The notes under the pieces are model-generated. The model made no database searches. It had not been told where the DNA came from and saw only the letters and a program-made list of their open reading frames with translations. Position numbers and translations under genes: made by a program. Below, one piece after another: positions 8,254 to 18,058 of a stretch of 23,417 bases of DNA; the first letter of the stretch is position 1; each line of letters begins with the position of its first letter. This DNA comes from an uncultured Collinsella sp. (GTDB lineage: Bacteria; Actinomycetota; Coriobacteriia; Coriobacteriales; Coriobacteriaceae). The stretch covers positions 1 to 23,417 of the forward strand of contig USFU01000009.1 of assembly GCA_900554135.1 (NCBI GenBank), read 5' to 3'.

Positions 8254-9003
8254 ATGGCAGGCTCTCGCACATATCGCACAAAGGTGCTCGTCCTCGACAA
8301 GACCAAGCTCAAGGAAACCGACCTGATTTTGACGATGCTCGACGAACGGGGGCGGCAGGTGCGTGCCGTGGCCAAGGGAGCACGTAAGCCTGGCGGTCGC
8401 CTTGCGGCCCGCTGCGAGCTCTTCTGCACCGTTGATATGCTGTTGGCGCATGGTCGCTCGCTCGACGTGGTCTCGCAGGCGGAGCTTTTGGAGGCGCCGC
8501 TCGGCGCTGCTCCTGACTACGAGACGACCTGTGCCGCCAGCGCGATTGCCGAGGTTGCGCGCGTGTGCTCGTTCGAGGATGCCGAGGATCCATTTACCTT
8601 TGCCATTACGCAGCGGGCGCTCACGCTTGTTGGCAGCGGGCTCGACTCGGCACATATGGACCTGCTCGTGGCAGCGTTTGTCTTTAAGCTGCTGTCGCAC
8701 GTTGGCTACCGGCCCGATTTCTCGGCTTGCGTCTCGTGCGGCGATCCCATGCTCTCGCATTTCTCGGCCCAAGCCGGCGGGCTTTTGTGCGGGTCGTGCG
8801 CCTCGAGCGTGCCTGGCGCCGAGTTGGTATCGGTCGGCGAGGTCGCATGGCTGCGCGCCCTGATGTCCATGACGTTCGATGCTCTTTTGGCCGAGCGAAT
8901 TGACCCGCATACGGCGGCGTTCTTGCTCGGGCTTTCGCATGTGTGGGCGGCGACGCATACCGACCAGCGCCTCCGTGCGATGGAATTCATGTTGGGTCGG
9001 TGA
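8254..9003 (+). CDS. recO: DNA repair protein RecO
   Basis: RecO acts with RecR to load RecA onto SSB-coated single-stranded DNA during gap repair. The 249-residue protein has an N-terminal OB-fold (TKVLVLDKTKLKETDLILTM, then RGRQVRAVAKGARKP) and a C-terminal helical domain with a zinc site of four cysteines, C159, C162, C179 and C182. The length is normal. The gene lies 12 bases after era, and no good ribosome binding site is visible in that gap, so translation may be coupled to era. era-recO linkage is common. After recO the gene spacing widens and a new transcription unit seems to begin. Confidence 0.93.
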   Translation: MAGSRTYRTKVLVLDKTKLKETDLILTMLDERGRQVRAVAKGARKPGGRLAARCELFCTVDMLLAHGRSLDVVSQAELLEAPLGAAPDYETTCAASAIAEVARVCSFEDAEDPFTFAITQRALTLVGSGLDSAHMDLLVAAFVFKLLSHVGYRPDFSACVSCGDPMLSHFSAQAGGLLCGSCASSVPGAELVSVGEVAWLRALMSMTFDALLAERIDPHTAAFLLGLSHVWAATHTDQRLRAMEFMLGR

Positions 9004-9027
9004 TGATGCGCAGGCTCGCGCCGCTTG

Positions 9028-9036
9028 TGGTAACAT
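9028..9036 (+). promoter_or_regulatory. probable rpsO promoter (-10 region)
   Basis: TGG precedes TAACAT (9031-9036), giving an extended -10 of the TGN form. No clear -35 is visible at the expected distance. A start near 9043 would produce a leader of about 100 bases. Confidence 0.45.
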
Positions 9037-9141
9037 ACCGACCTGTTGGTACCTCGACCTTGGATGTTCGCTCCACCGGCGGCTTCCCAGTCCGAGGCGA
9101 ATAGAGTCGCCCGCGGGCGACGCGAAACGAAAGGTGAAACA
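9036..9141 (+). promoter_or_regulatory. structured leader of rpsO, possible S15 autoregulatory element
   Basis: Several pairings are visible. TACCGAC (9036-9042) can pair with GTTGGTA (9045-9051), but the two-base gap forces a shorter stem. CCTCG (9052-9056) pairs with CGAGG (9093-9097), with an inner stem CTTGG (9059-9063) against CCCAG (9086-9090) carrying one mismatch. GTCGCCC (9106-9112) and GGGCGAC (9115-9121) form a perfect inverted repeat just before the ribosome binding site. S15 represses its own mRNA through leader structures in several bacterial lineages. Assigning that role here is inference. Confidence 0.5.
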
Positions 9142-9420
9142 ATGACTGTTTCCAAAGAGCGCAAGGCGGAGCTGACCACCCAGTTCGGTAACTCCCCGGT
9201 CGATACCGGTAACCCCAAGGTTCAGGTCGCCATCCTGTCCGAGCGCATCAAGGAGCTGACCGAGCACATGAAGTCCCACCAGAAGGACTTCCACACCCGT
9301 CGTGGCCTGCTCATGCTCGTTGGCCGTCGTCGTCGTCTTCTCTCCTACATCAAGAAGAACGACATCGTCGAGTACCGTGAGCTCATCAAGGCTCTGGGCA
9401 TCCGCGACAACATCCAGTAA
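9142..9420 (+). CDS. rpsO: 30S ribosomal protein S15
   Basis: S15 is a primary 16S rRNA-binding protein of the small subunit platform. The 92-residue product is complete and ordinary: FGNSPVDTGNPKVQVAILSERIKEL, split here as FGNSPVDTGNPKVQVA and ILSERIKEL, then LTEHMKSHQKDFHTRRGL, LMLVGRRRRLLSYIKK and YRELIKALGIRDNI are hallmark segments. The ATG at 9142 follows GAAAGG at 9129-9134; longer in-frame readings would run into the leader. The gene has its own promoter candidate and terminator, so it can be expressed separately from pnp. Confidence 0.97.
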   Translation: MTVSKERKAELTTQFGNSPVDTGNPKVQVAILSERIKELTEHMKSHQKDFHTRRGLLMLVGRRRRLLSYIKKNDIVEYRELIKALGIRDNIQ

Positions 9421-9435
9421 GGATTTGTACATGCT

Positions 9436-9467
9436 AAGAGCGTCCTGCGCAGCGGGGCGCTCTTTTT
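9436..9467 (+). terminator. intrinsic terminator after rpsO
   Basis: AAGAGCG (9436-9442) pairs with CGCTCTT (9458-9464). The stem extends by TCC against GGG (one wobble pair), and a short T run (to 9467) follows. Read-through could still feed pnp, as in other bacteria. Confidence 0.85.
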
Positions 9468-9475
9468 GTGTAAGG

Positions 9476-9557
9476 GCGTGAACAATCACGCTCTACAGCG
9501 TGGCGGGGGCAGGGGGCCCGCGTCACATGAGAAGCCCGCAGGCAAGGGGCCTGTGGG
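9476..9557 (+). promoter_or_regulatory. structured leader of pnp
   Basis: Between the rpsO terminator and pnp lie at least three potential hairpins. CACGC (9487-9491) can pair either with GCGTG at 9476-9480 or with GCGTG at 9498-9502. GTG (9500-9502) plus GCGGG (9503-9507) can pair with CCCGC (9517-9521) and CAC (9524-9526). CCCGCAGGC (9535-9543) pairs with GCCTGTGGG (9549-9557), loop AAGGG, immediately before the AAAGGAG ribosome binding site. In E. coli the pnp leader hairpin is the target of autoregulation with RNase III; a similar role here is inference. Confidence 0.5.
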
Positions 9558-9570
9558 GTAAAGGAGAACA

Positions 9571-11817
<2,247 letters not shown>

Positions 11818-11840
11818 CAGCCGCATATAAGCAGCACCGT

Positions 11841-11871
11841 AAGGGCGACTCCGGAATGGAGTCGCCCTTTT
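11841..11871 (+). terminator. intrinsic terminator after pnp
   Basis: AAGGGCGACTCC (11841-11852) and GGAGTCGCCCTT (11858-11869) form a perfect 12-bp stem with loop GGAAT, followed by a short T run. It separates pnp from the rnj promoter region. Confidence 0.92.
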
Positions 11872-12068
11872 GCTATTCCCGGCGGGATAGACCGGTTCAG
11901 ATGGGGCTTTGATGCATGGGTGGTCTGTTGTTGTGCAAATGGGTATCATACTGTAGTTATTGCATCGACTCTGTGATGCATGTTTGTACGTTCCCGACGG
12001 TCGGTTTGCCAGAAGCGCCCCGTCGGTTGTTCCAGACCCGTTTCGAAGAAAGGAAACAACACTCACCT
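11872..12068 (+). promoter_or_regulatory. rnj promoter and leader region
   Basis: This 197-base gap holds no credible gene. GGGTATCAT (11941-11949) offers a -10 (TATCAT, 11944-11949) without a clear -35. Downstream, TGCATC (11961-11966) and GATGCA (11975-11980) form an inverted repeat. A third copy, GATGCA, lies upstream at 11911-11916. Further on, CCGACGG (11994-12000) pairs with CCGTCGG (12020-12026) around a 19-base loop. AAAGGA at 12049-12054 is the likely ribosome binding site, 14 bases from the ATG, which is long. Confidence 0.5.
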
Positions 12069-13739
12069 ATGGCAGCTAAAAAATCATCTCCCTTGAAGAT
12101 CATCCCGCTCGGCGGCCTTGATGGCATCGGCAAGAACATGACGGTCTTCGAATGCGGCGACGACATGGTGCTCGTCGACGCTGGCCTCATGTTCCCCGAC
12201 GACTCCCAGCCCGGTATCGACCTGGTGCTGCCCGACTACACCTACGTTCTGGAGAACGAGGAAAAGCTCCGCGGCATCATCGTCACTCACGGCCACGAGG
12301 ACCACACCGGTTCGCTTCCGTATCTGCTGCAGGACCTTAACAACAAGGTGCCCATCTTCTCGAGCAAGCTGACGCTCGGCTTTATCGAGGGCAAGCTCTC
12401 CGAGTTCCGCATTCGCGCACCCAAGTTCCGTGAGGTCAAGGGCGGCAGCCACGTCAATTTGGGTGGCATCTCGCTCGACTTCTTCTCGATGACGCACTCC
12501 ATCCCTGGCGCTCTGGGCGTGTTTATCCGCACCAACCAGGGTACCGTTATGCACACCGGCGACTTTAAGCTCGACCAGACGCCCATCGACGGCGTCACGC
12601 CCGACTATGCCGCTATCAGCCGCTTTGCCAAGCAGGGCATCGACCTGCTGCTGTCCGACTCCACCAACGCCACGGTCCCCGGCTTTACCAAGTCCGAGGC
12701 CGAGGTTGGCCCCAATCTGCTGCATGCCATCAAGAATGCTCCGGGCCGCGTGTTTGTCGCGTCCTTCTCGAGCCACATCCATCGTCTGCAGCAGATCTGC
12801 GACGCCGCCCGCAAGTGCGGCCGCAAGGTCGTCGTGACCGGTCGTTCCATGCTCACCAACACCCGCGTGGCGCGCGAGCTCGGTTACCTCAACATCGATG
12901 ACGCCGATATCATCGATGCCTTCGATATCGACAACCTGCCCGACGATAAGATCGTCGTCATGTGCACCGGTTCGCAGGGCGAGCCTCTGTCGGCCCTTTC
13001 GCGCATGGCCAACGGCGAACACAAGACGCTCTCCATCCACGAGGGCGATACCGTCATCCTCTCGGCAACGCCGGTCCCCGGTAACGAGAAGGCCGTTCAG
13101 CAGGTCGTCAACAGCCTCGCCAAGCTTGGCTGCGACGTGTGGGATAAGAACCGCGCCCTCGTTCACGTCTCGGGTCACGGCAGCCAGGAGGAACTCAAGC
13201 TCCTGATGGCCATGGCCAAGCCTACGTACTTTATGCCGGTCCACGGCGAAGCCGTGCATCTGCGTGCCCATGCTCAACTTGCACGCAAGATGGGTCTCAA
13301 GGAAGATCATATCTTTATCCTCGACAACGGCGATACGCTCGAGATGCGTGGCGGTATCGTCAAGCGCGGTACGCCCGTCGAGTCTGGCGTCGTCTACGTC
13401 GACGGCCTGCGCATCGGCGATACCGACCCCATCGTTCTACGCGATCGTCAGAAGCTTGCCAACGACGGTATGGTCACGGCTGTCGCTATCGTTTCGCTCA
13501 AGCACAAGAAGATCGAGGCCATCGAGTTCTCGGGCCGTGGCGTCTCCTTTGCCATCGACGACCAGTTCTCCGAGGACGCCTCGGCGTCCATCATGAAGAC
13601 GTTCGAGAAGGGCAAGTTCAGCTTTACGAGCAGCGGTTCCGATGCCATTCGCAAGGCCGTGCGCGACTCGCTCTCTAACTTTATCTGGAGCCGTACGCGT
13701 ACTCGTCCGATGATCATCCCGGTCGTCATGGAGGTTTAG
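12069..13739 (+). CDS. rnj: ribonuclease J
   Basis: RNase J is a metallo-beta-lactamase/beta-CASP ribonuclease with 5'-to-3' exonuclease and endonuclease activity, central to mRNA decay and rRNA maturation in Gram-positive bacteria. The 556-residue length matches the family. The zinc motif HGHEDH covers H74, H76, D78 and H79. HTGDFKLD, SDSTNAT, ASFSSHIHRLQQI (beta-CASP) and HVSGHGSQEELK follow in the expected order, and a C-terminal domain completes the protein. The ATG at 12069 is chosen because it begins directly before the core motif LKIIPLGGLDGIGKN; an upstream in-frame GTG-type extension would run through the leader. A single rnj gene is seen; whether there is a second copy elsewhere is unknown. 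Confidence 0.96.
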   Translation: MAAKKSSPLKIIPLGGLDGIGKNMTVFECGDDMVLVDAGLMFPDDSQPGIDLVLPDYTYVLENEEKLRGIIVTHGHEDHTGSLPYLLQDLNNKVPIFSSKLTLGFIEGKLSEFRIRAPKFREVKGGSHVNLGGISLDFFSMTHSIPGALGVFIRTNQGTVMHTGDFKLDQTPIDGVTPDYAAISRFAKQGIDLLLSDSTNATVPGFTKSEAEVGPNLLHAIKNAPGRVFVASFSSHIHRLQQICDAARKCGRKVVVTGRSMLTNTRVARELGYLNIDDADIIDAFDIDNLPDDKIVVMCTGSQGEPLSALSRMANGEHKTLSIHEGDTVILSATPVPGNEKAVQQVVNSLAKLGCDVWDKNRALVHVSGHGSQEELKLLMAMAKPTYFMPVHGEAVHLRAHAQLARKMGLKEDHIFILDNGDTLEMRGGIVKRGTPVESGVVYVDGLRIGDTDPIVLRDRQKLANDGMVTAVAIVSLKHKKIEAIEFSGRGVSFAIDDQFSEDASASIMKTFEKGKFSFTSSGSDAIRKAVRDSLSNFIWSRTRTRPMIIPVVMEV

Positions 13740-13740
13740 T

Positions 13741-16521
13741 TTGGCGCGCGGATCTGCACAAAACGCCAAAGGCAACAAAGCCAACATCCAACCGGCATCT
13801 GCTAAGGGTGCCGGTTCCCATCTTCGTGCCAATAAGGGCCACGAGGCCGAGCTCGACGATTTCGAGCCCCTGGTCGAGCCTTCGGCCAACCGCGATATCG
13901 CCGGCGTGGTCATTGCCGTTTTGGCGATTGCGTCCTTCATTGCCGTGATTTCGCCGGCGACCGCACCCGTTACGGCTGCGGTTGCCGATTTCTACCACCT
14001 GGGCTTTGGTCTGGGCGCCTACGTGCTGCCGATCGTCATTTTGCTGTTTGCCGCCACGCTCTTTTTAGGCGAGGACTCGCCGCTCAACGTGCGCTCTGTC
14101 GCGGGCGGCGCCGTGGTCTTTATCGCCGTCGTCTCTATTCTTTCGCTGATGGTGCCGGGTACGAGTGACTCGTGCGACCTTATGTTCACGCCGCTAAACC
14201 TGTCCGCCTCGGGTGGCTACATCGGTGCGTTTATTGCGAGTACTCTGCAGAATGCCCTGGGTAAGCCTATCGCGATGGTGGTCCTGTTGGGTCTGGCTGT
14301 CGTCGGCTTTGTCATCATCGGCTTTTCGGTGGGCGGCGTTTTGCGCTCTGCCCGCGACCGTGCGGCCGATTTTGCCGAGCGCCGTCGTGCCGACGTCAAC
14401 GCGAGTCCGTGGGGTGACGACGAAGCCCTGTCGGTGCCCGGCGTTGCCCGTCCGCACCTGAGCATTCTTCGTCAGAAGGGATCCGATATGTCCGTGACCA
14501 CGGTCATGGGCAACGATGCGGACCCGGTTTTGGACGATGACGATGACGACGAGGATCCGTTTGTCGACGTGTCCGATGTCTTGGAGGCCGAGCGCGCTAA
14601 GACGACGCTGCTGCCGCGCCGTCATGCCAAGAAGGGCAAGAAGGCTCCCAAACTCAATACGAGTGAGCCCGATCCGTCTTGGTCCGAGAGCGAGATTGAG
14701 CTTACCGAGGGTGATGACGAGGACGACGAGTCCCCGCTCGAGACTGCTAAAACCACCTTGCTGCCGCGTCGTCAGGCAAAGCGCGGTCAGGTGACCGGCC
14801 AGCTTTCGATGGAGGACGATCCGGACAAGGTCGACGAGTCCGAACCGCCGTTTGCCGTGAATCCCGTCTCGGCCGCCCCTCAAATTCCTGATTTCCTCAA
14901 GCATCCCAAGGTTGCCGATGCGGCTGTCGCGGGCGCTGCCGAGGCGTCTACTTCGAGCGATGGGGGAGCGGACAATGCCTCCGCGGATAACGAGGGCGAA
15001 GAAGAGGACGGCCTTAAGCTTCCGCCGCTCGAAATCCTGCATGCAAACCCTCAGTCCGCTTCTGCCGCGTCTTCGGACAAGGAACTGGAACAGACCGCCG
15101 AATCGTTGCAGTCCACGCTGCTTGAGTTTGGCCGTAGCGCGCGCGTCGTCGGTTGGATTGCCGGCCCCACGGTGACGACCTTTAAGCTGCAGCCTGGCGA
15201 GGGCGAGCGCGTGAGCAAGATTTCGAGCCTTGAGGACGACATCGCGCTTTCGCTTGCTGCTCAGTCCGTGCGTATCTTTGCGCCGATTCCCGGCACCTCG
15301 CTCGTGGGTATCGAGATCCCCAATCGAAAGCGTCAGAACGTCAACTTGGGCGACGTACTGCCCTATGTTAAGGGCGGTCCGCTCGAGCTTGCCATCGGCC
15401 GCGATGCAGAGGGCACGCCGGTCGTCGCCGATCTCGCTAAGATGCCCCACCTGCTGATCGCCGGCACCACAGGTTCCGGTAAGTCGGTCATGATCAACTC
15501 CATCATCACGACCCTGCTCATGCGCGCGCTTCCCGAGGACGTTCGCTTGATCATGGTCGACCCCAAGCGCGTCGAGCTCGCAGGCTATAACGGCCTGCCG
15601 CATCTTTACGTGCCCGTAGTGACTGAGCCCAAGCAGGCCGCGAGTGCCTTGCAGTGGGCGGTGTCCGAGATGGAGCGCCGCCTGAAGGTCTTCGAGCGCC
15701 TGAACGTGCGTAAGATCTCGACCTATAACGAAAAGCAGGCTGCCGGCGAGTTTGAGCATTACGATAACCCGCCGCAAAAGATGCCCTACCTGGTCATCAT
15801 CATCGACGAGCTTTCGGACCTGATGATGGTTGCCGGCAAGGACGTCGAGGCGTCGATTGTGCGTATCGCCCAGCTGGGCCGTGCCGCCGGTATCCACCTT
15901 ATCGTGGCGACTCAGCGTCCGAGCTCTAACGTGGTGACGGGTCTCATCAAGGCAAACATTACCAACCGTATCGCCTTTAACGTCGCAACGGGCATCGACT
16001 CCCGCGTCATCATCGACCAGATGGGTGCCGAAAAGCTCACCGGCTTGGGTGACATGCTGTTCTCAAAGGTCGACTGGGGCAAGCCCCGTCGTATCCAGGG
16101 CTGTTTTGTTTCGGATGACGAGATCAACGAGATTGTCGAGTTCGTCAAGTCGCAAAGTGAGCCCGACTACCATGAGGAGATCCTGTCGGCTGTGGCACCT
16201 GCCTCCATGTCCATGGCAGGTGGCGGCGGCATCGTTCGTACCGGCGTTGCCGAGCCTCAGGACGACGATCCGCTTATTTGGGAAGCCGCTCATATTGTGG
16301 TGGAATCGCAGCTGGGCTCCACATCTGGCCTGCAGCGCCGCCTGAAGGTTGGCTATGCGCGCGCCGGGCGTATTATGGACATGCTGGAAGAAAAGGGTGT
16401 CGTCGGTCCGCCCGACGGTTCCAAGCCGCGCGAGGTCCTGCTGGATGAAGAAGGCCTTGCCGCGCTGGAATCCGTCGACGCCGAGATGGCACGTGAAGAT
16501 CGTGAGTTTGGAGGATTCTGA
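13741..16521 (+). CDS. ftsK: DNA translocase FtsK/SpoIIIE
   Basis: FtsK couples chromosome segregation to division at the septum. In 926 residues the protein shows about four N-terminal membrane segments (roughly 55-75, 93-113, 118-140 and 165-200), then a long acidic, low-complexity linker (about 210-430), then the motor. Walker A is GTTGSGKS at 575-582 and Walker B is VIIIDELSD with D689-E690. A C-terminal winged-helix gamma domain (about 860-926, STSGLQRRLKVGYARAGRIM) reads polarity sequences on DNA. The start is TTG with GGAGG at 13730-13734, located inside the 3' end of rnj, one base after its stop. The linker contains a duplicated 15-residue motif. The stop overlaps the next start (TGATG). 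Confidence 0.96.
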   Translation: MARGSAQNAKGNKANIQPASAKGAGSHLRANKGHEAELDDFEPLVEPSANRDIAGVVIAVLAIASFIAVISPATAPVTAAVADFYHLGFGLGAYVLPIVILLFAATLFLGEDSPLNVRSVAGGAVVFIAVVSILSLMVPGTSDSCDLMFTPLNLSASGGYIGAFIASTLQNALGKPIAMVVLLGLAVVGFVIIGFSVGGVLRSARDRAADFAERRRADVNASPWGDDEALSVPGVARPHLSILRQKGSDMSVTTVMGNDADPVLDDDDDDEDPFVDVSDVLEAERAKTTLLPRRHAKKGKKAPKLNTSEPDPSWSESEIELTEGDDEDDESPLETAKTTLLPRRQAKRGQVTGQLSMEDDPDKVDESEPPFAVNPVSAAPQIPDFLKHPKVADAAVAGAAEASTSSDGGADNASADNEGEEEDGLKLPPLEILHANPQSASAASSDKELEQTAESLQSTLLEFGRSARVVGWIAGPTVTTFKLQPGEGERVSKISSLEDDIALSLAAQSVRIFAPIPGTSLVGIEIPNRKRQNVNLGDVLPYVKGGPLELAIGRDAEGTPVVADLAKMPHLLIAGTTGSGKSVMINSIITTLLMRALPEDVRLIMVDPKRVELAGYNGLPHLYVPVVTEPKQAASALQWAVSEMERRLKVFERLNVRKISTYNEKQAAGEFEHYDNPPQKMPYLVIIIDELSDLMMVAGKDVEASIVRIAQLGRAAGIHLIVATQRPSSNVVTGLIKANITNRIAFNVATGIDSRVIIDQMGAEKLTGLGDMLFSKVDWGKPRRIQGCFVSDDEINEIVEFVKSQSEPDYHEEILSAVAPASMSMAGGGGIVRTGVAEPQDDDPLIWEAAHIVVESQLGSTSGLQRRLKVGYARAGRIMDMLEEKGVVGPPDGSKPREVLLDEEGLAALESVDAEMAREDREFGGF
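14596..14790 (+). repeat. duplicated motif in the FtsK linker
   Basis: Residues 286-300 (AKTTLLPRRHAKKGK, bases 14596-14640) and 336-350 (AKTTLLPRRQAKRGQ, bases 14746-14790) are near-identical, 50 residues apart, in an otherwise acidic linker. The DNA of the two copies differs at many third positions, so the conservation is at protein level. Confidence 0.85.
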
Positions 16522-18032
16522 TGGCTGCACGCTTTGGTGACATGCTGCTCGAGCAGCGTCGCCGAATGGGCCTTTCCATTCAGCAGGTCGCCAACACCAT
16601 CAAAATCAGGCCGCAGATCATCGAGTTTTTCGAGAATGGCAATTTTGCATCGATGCCTCCGCGCGGCTATGCGCAGGGCATGATTTCGAGCTATGCGCGC
16701 TTTTTGGGCCTCAATCCGCGGGAGGTCGTCAACGCTTATTTTGACGATCTGATGGCGTATGAGCGCGAGACGTCGCAGCAGGGTGGTCGTTTTCAGGACG
16801 CCGCCGGCTACGTCAATTCGCGTTCCTCGGTCGACAACGGCCGCTTCCTGATGGTTCAGGGCGGGCGTTCGACGCGTTATGGCCAGCGCCCTCAGCAGGC
16901 TGGCTATGTTACCGAGACGGGCTCGAGCGAGGATATTCGTTCCCAGCGCGATCGTTTTCGCAGCACGCCGGCGCCCGAGGAGCGCGCACTCCCCGCTGCC
17001 CGCGGTGTCGCACGAGACCCTCGTGCCGGCTACGGTGATGGTGGTTATTCCGATCGCGGGCACCGTGGCGTTTCCTCCGGTCGCCCGCGCGGCGGCTATG
17101 CAGACGCCGACACTACGCAGGTGACGCCTCGCCTTCGATCCCAGTCGCAGCCTTATAGCCAGCGCCCCTCAGTGCCTCGTTCGGGCCAGCGCAACTACCG
17201 GGGTCGCGGCGAGCTCGCCCCCCGCTCAGGCCAGCGCAATATGCAGCGCCAGGGCAGCTATCGTGGACGTTCCGACAATAACCGCGGTCGCATGCCCCAA
17301 GGCACTGGTCGCGGTGGTTCCAATCGTGGACGCGGCGGTGGTCGTGCTCCCCAGAACAACGGTCTCGACCCTCGTATCGTTTACGCCGGTATCGGTGCCG
17401 TGGCGCTGCTGCTGATCGTGCTCATCGTAGTGCTCCTGCGTGGCTGCGGCTCCTCGGCGCCCGAGACGACGCCCGAGACGCCCGTTGCCACCAAGACAAC
17501 GACTAAGAAGTCTTCCAAGAAGACCGAATCCGTCGATAAGGATGAAGATACCGATGAGACGACGGACGAGTCGACCGATTCGGACGCCGCCAAGACGAAG
17601 GCCAAGAAGGAGGAGAGCGAGGTCACAAAGGTCAAGATCTCCGTTGCCAAGGGCAAGACTGCTTGGATTGAGGTCAAGGTTGATGGCAAGTCGGTCTATG
17701 GCGCCCAGGCCACCGGCCCCTTTGAGCAGGAATATACGCCCGAGTCCTCGATCGAGATCACCACGTCCAAGCCTTCCGATGTCACGGTTACCAAGAACGG
17801 CGAAAAGGTCCGCTACGACACTAAGACGTCGGGCGTGGCACGCGTGACGATCACCGTTCCCAAGAAGGAGACGACCGACTCCGAGGACGGTGAGAACACT
17901 GACGGTACCGATGGCACCGAAAGTACCGACGGAACCGATGGAACCGACGCCCAGTCCACGGACGGCACCGATGCCGCCACCGACGGGCAGACTACGTCCT
18001 ATTCAGACGACTATTCGTACGACAGCTACTAA
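16521..18032 (+). CDS. RodZ-like HTH membrane protein with RG-rich linker
   Basis: This 503-residue protein starts with a RodZ-type helix-turn-helix domain (about 1-75; GDMLLEQRRRMGLSIQQVA, then YAQGMISSYARFLGL). RodZ links the MreB cytoskeleton to the cell-wall machinery in rod-shaped bacteria. A disordered region follows (about 80-283) whose end is rich in Arg and Gly (RGRG, RGR and RGGG clusters, two copies of PRSGQRN at 219-225 and 234-240). One membrane helix lies at about 286-309. The extracytoplasmic part has a Lys/Thr/Glu/Asp-rich stalk, a small beta domain (about 370-450) resembling the RodZ C-terminal DUF4115 domain, and an acidic repeat tail. It overlaps ftsK by one base, with GGAGG at 16510-16514. 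Whether it acts as RodZ depends on MreB, which is not in the window. Confidence 0.8.
   Translation: MAARFGDMLLEQRRRMGLSIQQVANTIKIRPQIIEFFENGNFASMPPRGYAQGMISSYARFLGLNPREVVNAYFDDLMAYERETSQQGGRFQDAAGYVNSRSSVDNGRFLMVQGGRSTRYGQRPQQAGYVTETGSSEDIRSQRDRFRSTPAPEERALPAARGVARDPRAGYGDGGYSDRGHRGVSSGRPRGGYADADTTQVTPRLRSQSQPYSQRPSVPRSGQRNYRGRGELAPRSGQRNMQRQGSYRGRSDNNRGRMPQGTGRGGSNRGRGGGRAPQNNGLDPRIVYAGIGAVALLLIVLIVVLLRGCGSSAPETTPETPVATKTTTKKSSKKTESVDKDEDTDETTDESTDSDAAKTKAKKEESEVTKVKISVAKGKTAWIEVKVDGKSVYGAQATGPFEQEYTPESSIEITTSKPSDVTVTKNGEKVRYDTKTSGVARVTITVPKKETTDSEDGENTDGTDGTESTDGTDGTDAQSTDGTDAATDGQTTSYSDDYSYDSY
17898..17987 (+). repeat. Thr-Asp-Gly repeat at the C-terminus of the RodZ-like protein
   Basis: Residues 460-489 are built of repeated (S/T)DGTD units (TDGTDGTESTDGTDGTDAQS, then TDGTDAATDG). 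At DNA level the unit ACCGAYGGN recurs imperfectly. The tail is acidic and probably extracytoplasmic. Confidence 0.8.
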
Positions 18033-18058
18033 GCCGCTCGTAATCGAAAGGATTAACC

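Noticed and set aside
7558..9489. Minus-strand open frame of 643 codons across era, recO and rpsO
   Set aside because: Antisense to three conserved genes; it runs across the rpsO terminator and leader and shows no domain.
11916..12068. Upstream extension of rnj by 51 codons
   Set aside because: The added sequence is Cys-rich, covers the promoter and leader repeats, and has no counterpart in RNase J.
14194..15897. Minus-strand open frame of 567 codons within ftsK
   Set aside because: Antisense shadow of the ftsK frame with no recognisable motif or ribosome binding site.
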